Program-made: the position numbers and the translations under genes
NCBI RefSeq assembly: GCF_009742705.1
Contig: NZ_WPCU01000005.1
Coordinates: forward strand, 5,962 to 69,961
DNA from: Auraticoccus cholistanensis
GTDB taxonomy: Bacteria > Actinomycetota > Actinomycetes > Propionibacteriales > Propionibacteriaceae
Length of the DNA stretch: 64,000 bases
Direction: 5' to 3'
Shown here: positions 1 through 8,906 of the stretch, one piece after another
Numbering within the stretch: position 1 is the first letter of the stretch
How the letters are laid out: every line of letters begins with the position of its first letter
The notes under the pieces: generated by a model
What the model was told of the DNA's origin: nothing
What the model saw: the letters and a program-made list of their open reading frames with translations, nothing else
Databases searched by the model: none

Positions 1-1525
1 GGGGGAGCGGGAACCGGGTGGTGCCGGTGGTGGCGGTGCTGCCCAGCTCCTCGGCCCGCAGCGGCGCCGTCCCCGAGCCGTCCTCCGCCTCGCACAGCAC
101 CAGCCGGTCGCCGGCGAGGTGCCCCGGCGGCGCCGACCAGTGCACGGCGGCCGCGCCGCCGGCCACGCCCGAGGACGAGCCGACGTTGACCGTCCACGGC
201 ACCCAGCCGCCCAGCGTGTGCGCGGGGTCCCGCCACCGCGCGGCCTCGGCTGCGGCCAGCGGGCGGTCACGGCGGGTGGGGCGGCCGAGGGCGTCGGTGC
301 AGTCGTGCTCGAGGAACCGCTCCCGGCCCGGCGCGTCGGCCGGCGGGTGGACCAGCCAGCGGTCAGGGTGGACGTGGTCGTCCAGCCGGCAGCCCAGCAG
401 CACCGCCTCGCTGTGCGGGAAGGCGCGGGGGTCGGTGCGGGCCACCCGGACCGAGTGGTCGGGGACGCCCGCGGCGCGGGTCAGCCGGCAGTCGACGAGG
501 ACGTGCCCGCGCTCGTCGGCGCCGTTGCGGATCTGCATCAGGTAGCCGGGACCGAGCGAGCGGTACTCCGAGCGCCAGTGGTGGACGGCCCCGGTGCCCC
601 AGACGAAGTCGACGTCGCCCTCGACGAGCGTGTCGACGACGAAGCCCGTGCCCTGCAGCCGGAGGGTGTCCTGGTGGCCGTGCAGCGCCACGCGGTTGAG
701 GACGGTGCGGGTGCCGTTGCCGCGGAGGGCCTCCGCCTGAGACCCGCCGGCCGGGGTCGTGTTCACGCAGCTGAGGTCGACCAGCGTGACGTCGTCGGCC
801 TCGACGCCGACGTTGGCCCGCCAGCCGTTGTGCAGGTCCCGGTCCCCGAGCCGGCGGTTGGGGCAGTGGCTGGGGGAGGGCAGACCGTTGAGCTGGTTGT
901 TGTTGTCGTAGCTGAGGACCGTGCGTCCGCGCCCGGCTCCCTGGATGGTGAGGTGCGGGCGGTCGGCGGAGATGTAGAGGATCTCGCGGTACGTGCCGGC
1001 GGCCACCTCGATCCTCACCGGCCGGCGGTTGCCGGCCGGGACGGCGTCGACGGCCCCCTGCACGGTGCAGAAGTCGCCCGAGCCGTCCTGGGCGACCCGG
1101 AGCACCTGCCGCCCCGCCGGCGGCGCGGCACGGGTGGTGAACCAGGGGCCCACCGCGCCGTCGAGCTCCAGCCGGTAGGTGCGGGCGTGCTCCAGCGGGG
1201 CGTGCGGGTAGATCTCCAGCACCCGTCCGCCCGAGCCGGGCCGCTCCAGCACGGGGTGGTAGCGGAACCAGTGCAGCTCGCCGGTGTCGGAGACCGCGCC
1301 CCCCACCGTCCGCAGGCAGGACGCCGGGTCGCCGGCGTCCAGGGTGTCGACCACGACGCCGTCGGAGCGGCGGATGCGGACCGGCCCCAGGTCCTGCGGT
1401 GAGGTCGGCTCCGCCACCGCGACGACCAGCGGCGTGTCGACGCAGACGTCCACCGCTCCCGGCCGCGGCCAGGGCGGTGGCATGCTGGTGGCATCCCACC
1501 GTCCGGAGCGTGTCGTCGTCGTCAT
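1..1525 (-). CDS. Pectinesterase (CE8), C-terminus beyond window edge
   Basis: Carbohydrate esterase family 8 protein expected to remove methyl esters from galacturonan. About 508 codons are visible and the frame is open to the left edge, so the C-terminus is missing. Residues 1 to about 140 form an Ig-like N-terminal part; the beta-helix begins near VAQDGSGDF. Family motifs are GHQDTLRLQ (about residue 280), GDVDFVWG (about 303, catalytic Asp) and LGRPT (about 413, in place of the usual LGRPW). The ATG start gives MTTTTRSGRWDATSMPPPWP, with no hydrophobic signal peptide, so the enzyme is probably cytoplasmic. It lies 11 bases after the GntR gene and is probably cotranscribed with it. The family is confident; the substrate is inferred from the motifs and the GH28 gene in the same locus. 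Confidence 0.87.
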   Translation of the reverse strand, partial: MTTTTRSGRWDATSMPPPWPRPGAVDVCVDTPLVVAVAEPTSPQDLGPVRIRRSDGVVVDTLDAGDPASCLRTVGGAVSDTGELHWFRYHPVLERPGSGGRVLEIYPHAPLEHARTYRLELDGAVGPWFTTRAAPPAGRQVLRVAQDGSGDFCTVQGAVDAVPAGNRRPVRIEVAAGTYREILYISADRPHLTIQGAGRGRTVLSYDNNNQLNGLPSPSHCPNRRLGDRDLHNGWRANVGVEADDVTLVDLSCVNTTPAGGSQAEALRGNGTRTVLNRVALHGHQDTLRLQGTGFVVDTLVEGDVDFVWGTGAVHHWRSEYRSLGPGYLMQIRNGADERGHVLVDCRLTRAAGVPDHSVRVARTDPRAFPHSEAVLLGCRLDDHVHPDRWLVHPPADAPGRERFLEHDCTDALGRPTRRDRPLAAAEAARWRDPAHTLGGWVPWTVNVGSSSGVAGGAAAVHWSAPPGHLAGDRLVLCEAEDGSGTAPLRAEELGSTATTGTTRFPLP

Positions 1526-1536
1526 GGCGGCTCCGG

Positions 1537-2283
1537 TCAGCGCCAGCCGGCCAGGCCGGCCCCGTCGCCGGCGATGCGGGGCTGGGACATGAAGACGATG
1601 GTCTGGTCGCGCACCCGCAGGATGTGGGACTCCAGCGCCTCCCGCGCGCCCGGCCCGTCGTGGGCCTCGAGCGCGTCCACCACGGCGCGGTGCTCGGCCA
1701 CCGCGGCGTCGAGGCGCTGGTGGTTCATGGGTGCCTCCATCCCGGCCCGGGTGACGTGGATGTTCAGGTGCAGGTCGTCGTGCAGCGCCAGCAGCCGCGG
1801 CAGCCCCGCCAGCTCCACCAGGGCCCGGTGGAAGCGGCTGTCGTTCTGGCGGAAGGCGATGTACTGCGCCGGGTCCTCGACGGCCTGCTCGACCAGCTCC
1901 GAGGCCTCGTCGACGAGCTGGCGCAGCGCCACGGGGGCCGAGCGGGCACCCTGCTCGACGTAGCGCCGGACGCTGTGCGACTCGATCATCAGCCGGAGCT
2001 CGAACAACTCGTAGAGCGAGCTCATCGAGGGCACCGCCACGGTGAACCCGGCCGTGGGGTCGTAGGACAGCAGCCCGCGCTCGTGCAGCCGGCCCACCGC
2101 GCTGCGCACCGGGGTGCGGCTCATCCCCAGCTTGCGGGCGAACTCCCGGATCGGCACCGTCTGCCCGGGCTGGGGGTGCTCCTCGGTCAGCCACGTCACC
2201 AGGGCCTGGTGCGCGCGGTTCTCGAGGTTGGTGTCACCGACCGTCTCGCCGGCCGCCGGTCCGTCTCCCGTGGTGAGTGGCAC
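1537..2283 (-). CDS. GntR-family (FadR/FCD) transcriptional regulator
   Basis: 248-residue regulator. An N-terminal winged helix (about residues 12-75) contains VPIREFARKLGMSRTPVRSA. A C-terminal all-helical FCD domain follows, with DSRFHRALVELA, EHRAVVDALE and LESHILRVRD, whose Asp/His residues commonly bind a metal and the effector. I chose the GTG start because GGGAGG sits 6 bases upstream and the homologous region begins just after it; the frame stays open further upstream, to 2490. FadR-type regulators typically sense small acids such as sugar acids and bind short inverted repeats. Two copies of TGGTATGCCA lie in the divergent spacer. It probably represses the pectinesterase and aldolase/transporter operons; the effector is unknown. 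Confidence 0.9.
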   Translation of the reverse strand: MPLTTGDGPAAGETVGDTNLENRAHQALVTWLTEEHPQPGQTVPIREFARKLGMSRTPVRSAVGRLHERGLLSYDPTAGFTVAVPSMSSLYELFELRLMIESHSVRRYVEQGARSAPVALRQLVDEASELVEQAVEDPAQYIAFRQNDSRFHRALVELAGLPRLLALHDDLHLNIHVTRAGMEAPMNHQRLDAAVAEHRAVVDALEAHDGPGAREALESHILRVRDQTIVFMSQPRIAGDGAGLAGWR

Positions 2284-2350
2284 CTGGATCCTCCCGTCCC
2301 CGCGCCGATGCGGTGCGTCGTCTCTGCTGACCCCGCGTGGGGTCCCCTCA

Positions 2351-2360
2351 TGGTATGCCA
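2351..2360. promoter_or_regulatory. Candidate GntR operator, copy 1
   Basis: TGGTATGCCA, an imperfect inverted repeat (TGG-N4-CCA) typical in form of FadR-subfamily sites. The 13-mer ATGGTATGCCACC recurs exactly 123 bases downstream. On the minus strand this copy reads TGGCATACCA and contains TACCAT, a possible -10 element for the regulator-pectinesterase operon, so binding here could be autorepression. Assignment to the neighbouring regulator is inference from position and symmetry. Confidence 0.55.
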
Positions 2361-2442
2361 CCTGCCGTCTCGTGCACCGGAAGCCTCGACGGCAGCCGGT
2401 GCCGGTAGCGAGAGCGGCGTGAGATGGTCGAGGAACGGAACC

Positions 2443-2471
2443 TTGACATCGATCACGAAGCCCTCGATCAT
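2443..2471 (+). promoter_or_regulatory. Candidate promoter of the aldolase/transporter operon
   Basis: A consensus -35 TTGACA (2443-2448) is followed after 17 bases by GATCAT (2466-2471) as a possible -10. The second TGGTATGCCA operator begins three bases after it, over the expected transcription start, which would suit steric repression. The -10 is weak, so the exact start is uncertain. Confidence 0.45.
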
Positions 2472-2473
2472 TA

Positions 2474-2483
2474 TGGTATGCCA
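2474..2483. promoter_or_regulatory. Candidate GntR operator, copy 2
   Basis: Second exact copy of TGGTATGCCA, 30 bases before the aldolase ATG and immediately downstream of the candidate TTGACA promoter. The identical 13-base context with copy 1, in a spacer otherwise without repeats, argues for a protein-binding site. Confidence 0.55.
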
Positions 2484-2513
2484 CCGGCATTCAACACGTC
2501 GACGGAGACGCAG

Positions 2514-3458
2514 ATGACCGAACCCCTGGGTGTCGTACCGCCCGTCGTGCTCCCCATGAGCCGCGACGGCGGGATCGACTCCGCCTCGCTCGAGCGGCAC
2601 GTGAACCACCTGGTCGACGCGGGGGTGAGCGGTCTGTGGGTCAACGGCACCACCGGCGAGTTCTACGCCCTCGACGTCGAGCTGCGGGCGCGCGCGGTCC
2701 GCGAGTGCGTCAAGGCCACCGGGGGCCGAGTTCCGGTGGTGGCCCACGTGGGGGACACCTCGACCGACCTGGCGCTGCAGCACGCCCGTGCCGCCGTGGC
2801 CGCCGGCGCCCAGCACGTCGCCGTGCTGCCGCCCTACTTCATCGGCTTCGGCCAGGAGGAGCTGAAGGCGCACTTCCGGGCGGTGGCCCGGGTCGTCGGC
2901 GGGCCGGTGTACGCCTACCACCTGCCGCAGCTGGCCCCGGCCACCCTGAGCCTGGACTCGATCGTCGAGCTGGTGGCCGAGGGCGTGCTGTGCGGCGCCA
3001 AGGACAGCAGCTCCAACATGGTCTGGTTCCGACAGCTGCAGGCGCGGCTCCGGGCCGAGGGCACCCCGCTGCCCGTGCTGACCGGCGGGTCCAGCGTGGC
3101 CGACCTGGGCTACTTCCTCGGTGCGGTCGGATCCGTGTCGTCGACCGGCAACCTGACGCCGCGGCACCTGGTGCGGCAGTACCAGGCCGCCCTGGCGGAG
3201 GACTGGACCCTGGTGCGGGCCCTGCAGGAGCAGACCGAGGAGCTCATCGCGCGGCTGACCCTGCCGGGCCTGGCGCCCTCGCCCAGCCTGACCAACGCGG
3301 TCTACAAGTACGTCCTGGTGGCGCTGGGACGCATCGACGACGAGCACACCGCGCGGCCCCAGGCACTGCTGCCGGAGCCGGCGCGCCAGCACCTGGACAC
3401 CCACGCGCTGCCCCTCGTCGAGCACCTGGAGTCCCAGGAGCACCCCCCACGACCCTGA
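2514..3458 (+). CDS. DapA/NanA-family class I aldolase or lyase
   Basis: 314-residue TIM-barrel enzyme of the dihydrodipicolinate synthase/N-acetylneuraminate lyase family. It carries GLWVNGTTGEFYAL (the family's GTTGE substrate loop), VAHVGDTSTDLALQHARAA, the Tyr of PVYAYHLP, and the Schiff-base Lys in LCGAKDSSSN. Members cleave or form 2-keto-3-deoxy acids with pyruvate as one product. Beside a pectin locus, a 2-keto-3-deoxy sugar acid aldolase is more likely than lysine synthesis, but the sequence does not fix the substrate. I chose ATG at 2514 because GGAG lies upstream and the family fold starts there; an in-frame ATG at 2424 would place the operator inside the gene. It leads the transporter operon. 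Confidence 0.88.
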   Translation: MTEPLGVVPPVVLPMSRDGGIDSASLERHVNHLVDAGVSGLWVNGTTGEFYALDVELRARAVRECVKATGGRVPVVAHVGDTSTDLALQHARAAVAAGAQHVAVLPPYFIGFGQEELKAHFRAVARVVGGPVYAYHLPQLAPATLSLDSIVELVAEGVLCGAKDSSSNMVWFRQLQARLRAEGTPLPVLTGGSSVADLGYFLGAVGSVSSTGNLTPRHLVRQYQAALAEDWTLVRALQEQTEELIARLTLPGLAPSPSLTNAVYKYVLVALGRIDDEHTARPQALLPEPARQHLDTHALPLVEHLESQEHPPRP

Positions 3459-3509
3459 TCGACCTGCCGGTGCGCCCGCACCGGTTCCCAACGCAGGAGG
3501 AAGACAACG

Positions 3510-5525
3510 ATGTCTCTCAACCCATCCGAGGTGGTGGACCACCTCCGCACCGGCGCCTGGTCCCGCCGGTCGGTGCTGGCCGCAGGCGGCGGCCTGGTCG
3601 CGGCGGCCTCGCTCTCCGGCTGCTCGTTCTTCGAGACCGAGGCGGTCCGCGAGGGCGGCAACGACGACGTCGGCGACGGGGTCAAGGGCAAGGAGGCGCC
3701 CTCCCTCGCCGCCAAGGTGGCCGCCGGGGAGCTGCCGCCGGTCGAGGAGCGGCTGCCGAAGAACCCCATGGTCGTGCAGCCGCTCAACCAGATCGGCCGC
3801 TACGGCGGCACCTGGCGCTCGGCGATGATCACCCAGGAGGACCGCACCTGGCTGACCCAGTCGATCGGCTACGAGCCGCTGGTGCGCTGGGTCCCGGGCT
3901 GGACCGGCAAGCCGGGCACCGAGGAGATGGTGCCCAACCTCGCGGAGAAGTTCGAGGAGCTCGAGGGCGGTGCGGTCTTCCAGTTCACGCTGCGCGAGGG
4001 CGTGAGGTGGTCCGACGGCACCCCGCTGACCGCGGAGGACTTCCGGTTCACCTTCGAGGACGTCAACACCTCCGAGGAGATGCACCCGGACGGCCTGTAC
4101 GCGCTGTGGACCAACCCCAGCCAGCCGGACAAGCCCGCCGTCTTCGAGTCCGAGGGCAACGTGATCCGCTACGTCTTCGACGAGCCCAAGCCCGGGTTCC
4201 TCGAGGAGCTGGCCGCCAACGTCACCATGGTGCTGCCCAAGCACTACATGCAGCAGTTCCACGCCTCCTACAACCCCGACGTGGACCAGCTGGTGGAGGA
4301 GGCGAGCTTCAACGACTGGGTGCAGCTGTGGGAGTCCAAGGTCGAGGCCTTCACCGACGTGGACATGCCCACCCTGCACGGCTGGATGCTGACCGAGGCG
4401 CTGGGTGACGGCAGCTACGTCACCGCGGTGCGCAACCCGTACTACTGGAAGGTCGACCCGGACGGCAGCCAGCTGCCCTACATCGAGGACATCCGCTGCG
4501 AGGTCCTGCAGGACATCGAGGTGGAGCTGCTCAAGATCGTCAACGGCGAGATCGACATGCAGATGCGCAACTTCGCCACCATCCGCAACCTGCCGGTCGT
4601 CTCGGACAACCGCGAGAGCGGCGGCTACCGCATGTTCACGGTCTCCCCGCAGGGGGTGAACGCGATGGTCATCGGGTTCAACCAGACGCTGGAGGACGCG
4701 AACAAGCGCCAGATGTACGCCAACAAGGACTTCCGGGTGGGGCTGTCGTACGCGATCGACCGCCAGCGCGTCATCGACACCGTCTACGCCGGGCAGACCA
4801 AGCCGTGGCAGTGCGCCCCCACCGAGGGCGACCCCGTCTACGACGAGGAGTTCGGCACCCAGTTCACCGAGTACTCCGTCGACAAGGCCAACCAGGCGCT
4901 GGACCGGGCCGGCTACACCGAGAAGGACGGCGACGGCTTCCGGCTCAGCGGCGGCGAGCGGATCACCGTGACCGTGCTGGTCCCGAGCTCCTTCCCCGAC
5001 CACATCGACGCCTTCGAGCTCATCAAGCAGGACTGGGCCGCGGTCGGCGTGGAGACCAACGTCCAGGTGCTGGCCGAGACGCTGTACTGGGAGCGGGTCG
5101 AGGCGAACCAGGCCGAGGCCTCCACCTGGACCGGCGGCGGTTTCGAGATCCGGGCCAGCCAGGGCTCCAACCACTACTTCCTGCCCTCCAACCCCCGCGG
5201 GTCCTCGCGCTACGGCCACACCTGGGCGAACTGGTACCGCGGCGAGCCGGGCGGCGAGGAGCCGCCGGCGCCGGTCAAGCGGCAGCTGGAGCTCTTCGAC
5301 GAGATGCGCAGCACCTACGACGCCGCGGCCGCCACCGAGCTGGGCAAGGAGATCATCGAGATCGCCAAGGACCAGTTCGTCTACATCGGCATCTGCACCG
5401 AGCCCGACTCCTACGGCATCGTCCGCAACGACATGGGAGTCAACGTGGTGGAGGCGATGCCCGGCGAGGTCGGCTACCAGCCCCCGGGCCCGACCAACCC
5501 CGAGCAGTACTTCTTCACCGCCTGA
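3510..5525 (+). CDS. ABC transporter substrate-binding lipoprotein, family 5 (first copy)
   Basis: 671-residue SBP_bac_5 (oligopeptide/oligosaccharide type) binding protein. A twin-arginine segment, SRRSVLAAGGGLVAAAS, ends in lipobox LSGC (Cys about residue 39), so export through Tat and lipid anchoring are likely. The long mature domain has RYGGTWRSAMITQEDRTWL, VFQFTLREGVRWSDGTP and SYAIDRQRVID. A strong AGGAGG precedes the ATG. It is closely related along its whole length to the binding protein at 9973, and both share the unusual GKEAP..LPPVEERLP linker after the lipobox. Family-5 proteins bind peptides, but several bind oligosaccharides, which fits the glycosidase neighbours. Confidence 0.92.
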   Translation: MSLNPSEVVDHLRTGAWSRRSVLAAGGGLVAAASLSGCSFFETEAVREGGNDDVGDGVKGKEAPSLAAKVAAGELPPVEERLPKNPMVVQPLNQIGRYGGTWRSAMITQEDRTWLTQSIGYEPLVRWVPGWTGKPGTEEMVPNLAEKFEELEGGAVFQFTLREGVRWSDGTPLTAEDFRFTFEDVNTSEEMHPDGLYALWTNPSQPDKPAVFESEGNVIRYVFDEPKPGFLEELAANVTMVLPKHYMQQFHASYNPDVDQLVEEASFNDWVQLWESKVEAFTDVDMPTLHGWMLTEALGDGSYVTAVRNPYYWKVDPDGSQLPYIEDIRCEVLQDIEVELLKIVNGEIDMQMRNFATIRNLPVVSDNRESGGYRMFTVSPQGVNAMVIGFNQTLEDANKRQMYANKDFRVGLSYAIDRQRVIDTVYAGQTKPWQCAPTEGDPVYDEEFGTQFTEYSVDKANQALDRAGYTEKDGDGFRLSGGERITVTVLVPSSFPDHIDAFELIKQDWAAVGVETNVQVLAETLYWERVEANQAEASTWTGGGFEIRASQGSNHYFLPSNPRGSSRYGHTWANWYRGEPGGEEPPAPVKRQLELFDEMRSTYDAAAATELGKEIIEIAKDQFVYIGICTEPDSYGIVRNDMGVNVVEAMPGEVGYQPPGPTNPEQYFFTA

Positions 5526-5575
5526 GCTCCCGCGACCTCGAGGGCTACCGAACCATGCGAAGGGTGTGATCCGCC

Positions 5576-6574
5576 GTGGCCATGTACATCGTGCGCCGGG
5601 TGGGCCTGATGCTCATCACGTTGCTGGCGATCTCGTTCGCCACCTTCTGGATCATCAGCCTCCCGCCCGGCGACTACGTCTCGACCCTGGTGGCGCAGGC
5701 CGAGACCCGGGGCGAGTCGATCAGCGCCGAGCGCATCGCGGCGCTGCGCGACCGGTACGGGTTGAACGACCCGTTCCTGGTCCAGTACTGGAAGTGGATC
5801 AGCAACATCGTCTTCCACGGCGACTTCGGGGAGTCCTTCGCCTGGAACCGGCCGGTCTCGACGCTGATCTGGGACCGGGTCGGGCTGTCGTTCTTCCTCT
5901 CGGTCAGCACGCTGCTGCTGGTGTGGGCGATCGCCTTCCCGATCGGCATCTACTCCGCGGTCAAGCAGTACTCCCCGGGCGACTACGTGGCGACCTTTTT
6001 CGGGTTCGTGGGGATGGCGGTGCCGGAGTTCATGCTGGCCCTGATCTTCCTCTACATCGGGGTCCGGTTCTTCAACCAGAGCGCGGGCGGGCTGTTCTCA
6101 CCGGAGTACGTCGACGCGGTGTGGAACCTCGGCAAGGTGCTCGACCTGGCCTCGCACCTGTGGTTGCCGGTCCTCATCATCAGCATCTCCGGCACGGCCG
6201 GGCTGATCCGCGTCACCCGGGCCAACCTGCTCGACGAGCTCTACAAGCCCTACGTGGTGACGGCACGGGCCAAGGGCCTGCCCGAGTGGAAGCTGCTGCT
6301 CAAGTACCCGGTGCGGATGTCGCTCAGCCCCTTCTTCAGCACCGTCGGCTGGCTGCTGCCGGGGCTGATCAGCGGCGAGACGATCATCTCGATCGTCCTC
6401 AGCCTGCCCACCACCGGGCCGTTGCTGTTCGGGGCCACCGAGAGCCAGGACATGTACCTGGTGGGCAGCTTCGTGCTCATCCTGAGCGCGCTCACCGTGG
6501 TCGGCACGCTGCTCAGCGACATCGCCCTCGCGTGGTGGGATCCACGCATCCGACACCGCTACCAGGGGAGCTGA
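5576..6574 (+). CDS. ABC transporter permease (DppB/OppB type)
   Basis: 332-residue inner-membrane permease of the binding-protein-dependent family. The first membrane segment, VRRVGLMLITLLAISFATFW, is followed by a large extracytoplasmic loop and five more segments. The EAA-type loop reads VVTARAKGLPEWKLLLKYPVR. GTG at 5576 has GAAGGG upstream; ATG two codons later is an alternative. The next permease begins 3 bases after the stop, so the two are translated as a unit and should form the heterodimeric channel for the flanking binding proteins. Confidence 0.92.
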   Translation: MAMYIVRRVGLMLITLLAISFATFWIISLPPGDYVSTLVAQAETRGESISAERIAALRDRYGLNDPFLVQYWKWISNIVFHGDFGESFAWNRPVSTLIWDRVGLSFFLSVSTLLLVWAIAFPIGIYSAVKQYSPGDYVATFFGFVGMAVPEFMLALIFLYIGVRFFNQSAGGLFSPEYVDAVWNLGKVLDLASHLWLPVLIISISGTAGLIRVTRANLLDELYKPYVVTARAKGLPEWKLLLKYPVRMSLSPFFSTVGWLLPGLISGETIISIVLSLPTTGPLLFGATESQDMYLVGSFVLILSALTVVGTLLSDIALAWWDPRIRHRYQGS

Positions 6575-6577
6575 CCC

Positions 6578-7798
6578 ATGGCAGAGAAGACCGTCGACGC
6601 GCTGCGCCGCAGCAGCAGCGAGCCGGCCGAGGGCGTCCAGCTGGGTCCCGCGGGGGAGCAGGTGCCGCTGGGCATCGGCGGCGACGACGCGGCGACGGCC
6701 CCCACCGCGGCCCCGCTGGCCACCGGCGGCACGGCCTCGCAGTGGCGCCTGGTCTGGCGCAAGTTCCGCAAGCACAAGCTCGCGCTGGTGGGGGCCTGGG
6801 TGGTGATCGCCATCTACGCGGTCGTGGCGTTCGCCGAGTTCCTCTCGCCGAGCACCACGCGGGCCCAGGACGCCGCCTACGCCTACGCGCCGCCGCAGGC
6901 GCTGCACGTCTACCACCCGACCGAGGGCCTGGGTCTGTACGTCAACGGCTACACGGTCACGCAGGACCCGGAGACCTTCGCGCTCGACTTCGCCGTCGAC
7001 GAGAGCCAGTACATCCCGGTCGGCCTGCTCGTGAAGGGTGAGCCGTACGAGATGTGGGGCCTCATCCCGATGGAGCGGCACCTGATCGGCCCCGAGGACC
7101 CCGACCAGCCCTTCTACCTGTGGGGAGCGGACCGGGCCGGCCGCGACATGCTGACGCGGATCATCTACGGCGCCCGGGTGTCGCTGTCCATCGGTCTGGT
7201 GGGGGTGGCGGCGAGCTTCGTGCTGGGGCTCACGCTGGGCGGGCTGTCGGGCTACTACGGCGGCAAGCTCGACGCCTTCATCCAGCGCATCATCGAGTTC
7301 CTGATGGCCATCCCGAGCCTGCCGCTGTGGCTGGCCCTGTCGGCGGCGGTGCCCCCGACCTGGGGTCCGCTGACCCGCTACTTCGCGATCACGGTGATCC
7401 TGTCGGTGATCGGCTGGACCGGGATGGCGCGGGTCGTGCGAGGACGGTTCCTCTCGCTGCGGGAGGAGGACTTCATCACCGCCGCCCGGCTGGACGGCTG
7501 CAGCAGACCCAGGATCATCGGACGCCACATGCTGCCGTCGTTCTCCAGCCACATGATCGCGTCGCTGACCATGGCCGTGCCGGGGATGATCCTCGGCGAG
7601 ACGGCGCTGAGCTTCCTCGGCCTGGGCCTGCAGTCGCCGGCGGTGAGCTGGGGCGTGCTGCTGCAGGACGCGCAGAACATCCGGGCGATCGAGACCGCGC
7701 CGTGGCTGATGCTGCCCGGTGCGGCCATCTTCGTCACCGTGCTCGCCATGAACTTCGTCGGAGATGGGTTGAGAGATGCTGCAGACCCCTACAAGTGA
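6578..7798 (+). CDS. ABC transporter permease (DppC/OppC type)
   Basis: 406-residue partner permease. A hydrophilic N-terminus of about 65 residues precedes the first membrane segment (LALVGAWVVIAIYAVVAFAE). An extended periplasmic loop of more than 100 residues follows, then RAGRDMLTRIIYGARVSLSIGL and the EAA loop ITAARLDGCSRPRIIGRHML. Both the N-terminal extension and the loop are longer than in typical OppC proteins of about 300 residues. Its 3' end overlaps the ATPase gene by 23 bases, which implies translational coupling. Confidence 0.92.
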   Translation: MAEKTVDALRRSSSEPAEGVQLGPAGEQVPLGIGGDDAATAPTAAPLATGGTASQWRLVWRKFRKHKLALVGAWVVIAIYAVVAFAEFLSPSTTRAQDAAYAYAPPQALHVYHPTEGLGLYVNGYTVTQDPETFALDFAVDESQYIPVGLLVKGEPYEMWGLIPMERHLIGPEDPDQPFYLWGADRAGRDMLTRIIYGARVSLSIGLVGVAASFVLGLTLGGLSGYYGGKLDAFIQRIIEFLMAIPSLPLWLALSAAVPPTWGPLTRYFAITVILSVIGWTGMARVVRGRFLSLREEDFITAARLDGCSRPRIIGRHMLPSFSSHMIASLTMAVPGMILGETALSFLGLGLQSPAVSWGVLLQDAQNIRAIETAPWLMLPGAAIFVTVLAMNFVGDGLRDAADPYK

Positions 7799-8906
7799 CC
7801 AGGCGCCCGCCCGGCGGGTGGCCCTCGACGCGCCGCTGGTGCTCAAGCTGGACGGGCTGCGCACCCAGTTCGTCCTCGACGACGGCGTGGTCGAGGCCGT
7901 CGAGGGCGTCGACCTGGAGATGCGCCGGGGCGAGACCCTGGCCGTGGTCGGCGAGTCCGGCTGCGGGAAGAGCGTGATGGCGCGCTCGATCCTGCAGCTG
8001 GTCGACCGTCCCGGGCGGATCGTCGGCGGGCAGGTGTGGGTGCCGCGCCCGCCGGCGGAGGCGGTGGCCAGCCGGCGGCGCCCCGGCCTGCTCCGGCGCG
8101 GCCGGCCCGAGCCCGTGCAGCAGGAGGACGGCCCCGAGGGCATGGTGAACCTGATCGGCGCCGAGCCGGAGATGATCCGGGCCGTCCGCGGCAAGCGGAT
8201 CGCGATGGTCTTCCAGGAGCCCATGACCTCGCTGTCGGCGGTGCACACGGTCGGCAACCAGATCATCGAGGCCATCCAGCTGCACGAGCCGATGAGCAAG
8301 GAGGCGGCCCGCGAGCGCGCCGTCGACCTGCTGCGCCGGGTGGGGATCGCCGGCCCGGAGAAGCGGATCGACACCTACCCCTTCCAGCTCAGCGGCGGCA
8401 TGCGCCAGCGGGTGATGATCGCCATGGCGCTGTCCTGCGGGCCGGAGCTGCTGATCGCCGACGAGCCGACCACCGCCCTCGACGTCACCACGCAGGCCCA
8501 GATCCTCGAGCTGCTGGCCGAGCTCCGCGAGGACCTCGGCATGGCCATCATGCTGATCACCCACGACCTCGGGGTGGCGGCGCGGCTGGCCGACAGCGTC
8601 GCCGTGATGTACCTGGGCCGGGTGGTGGAGCGCGGCGAGCTGGCCGAGATCTTCCGCAGCCCGCGCCACCCCTACACCCAGGCGCTGCTGCGCTCGGTCC
8701 CCAAGCTCGGCCGCCGGCGCGGGGAGCGGCTGGCGCCGGTGCGGGGCATGGTGCCCCACCCCTACGCCCGCCCCAGCGGGTGCACCTTCCGGGACCGCTG
8801 CGACCACTTCATCCCCGGCAGCTGCGACACCGCGCTGCCGCCGCTGATCCGCGACGAGCAGGGCCACGAGGTCCGCTGCGTGCTGTACAAGGAGGACGAC
8901 CGATGA
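7776..8906 (+). CDS. ABC transporter ATP-binding protein (OppD type) with insertion
   Basis: 376-residue nucleotide-binding subunit. Walker A is [11 protein letters not shown], the signature [15 protein letters not shown], Walker [13 protein letters not shown], and the switch His is in ITHDLG. The C-terminal oligopeptide-transporter domain contains Cys-rich [21 protein letters not shown], a likely Fe-S or metal site. Between Walker A and the Q-loop (MVFQEP) lies about 30 extra Arg/Pro-rich residues ([16 protein letters not shown]...), absent from standard OppD. It overlaps the upstream permease by 23 bases and the next ATPase by 4. Confidence 0.93.
   Translation: MLQTPTSDQAPARRVALDAPLVLKLDGLRTQFVLDDGVVEAVEGVDLEMRRGETLAVVGESGCGKSVMARSILQLVDRPGRIVGGQVWVPRPPAEAVASRRRPGLLRRGRPEPVQQEDGPEGMVNLIGAEPEMIRAVRGKRIAMVFQEPMTSLSAVHTVGNQIIEAIQLHEPMSKEAARERAVDLLRRVGIAGPEKRIDTYPFQLSGGMRQRVMIAMALSCGPELLIADEPTTALDVTTQAQILELLAELREDLGMAIMLITHDLGVAARLADSVAVMYLGRVVERGELAEIFRSPRHPYTQALLRSVPKLGRRRGERLAPVRGMVPHPYARPSGCTFRDRCDHFIPGSCDTALPPLIRDEQGHEVRCVLYKEDDR

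Noticed and set aside
119-1402. 427-residue plus-strand open frame at the left edge
   Set aside because: Antisense to the pectinesterase, whose catalytic motifs are intact on the minus strand.
2196-5219. 1007-residue open frame on the minus strand
   Set aside because: It is the antisense shadow of the aldolase and binding-protein genes; composition is a Gly/Val/Leu/Arg-rich artefact of high-GC codon bias, with no domain, and it runs through the GntR promoter region.
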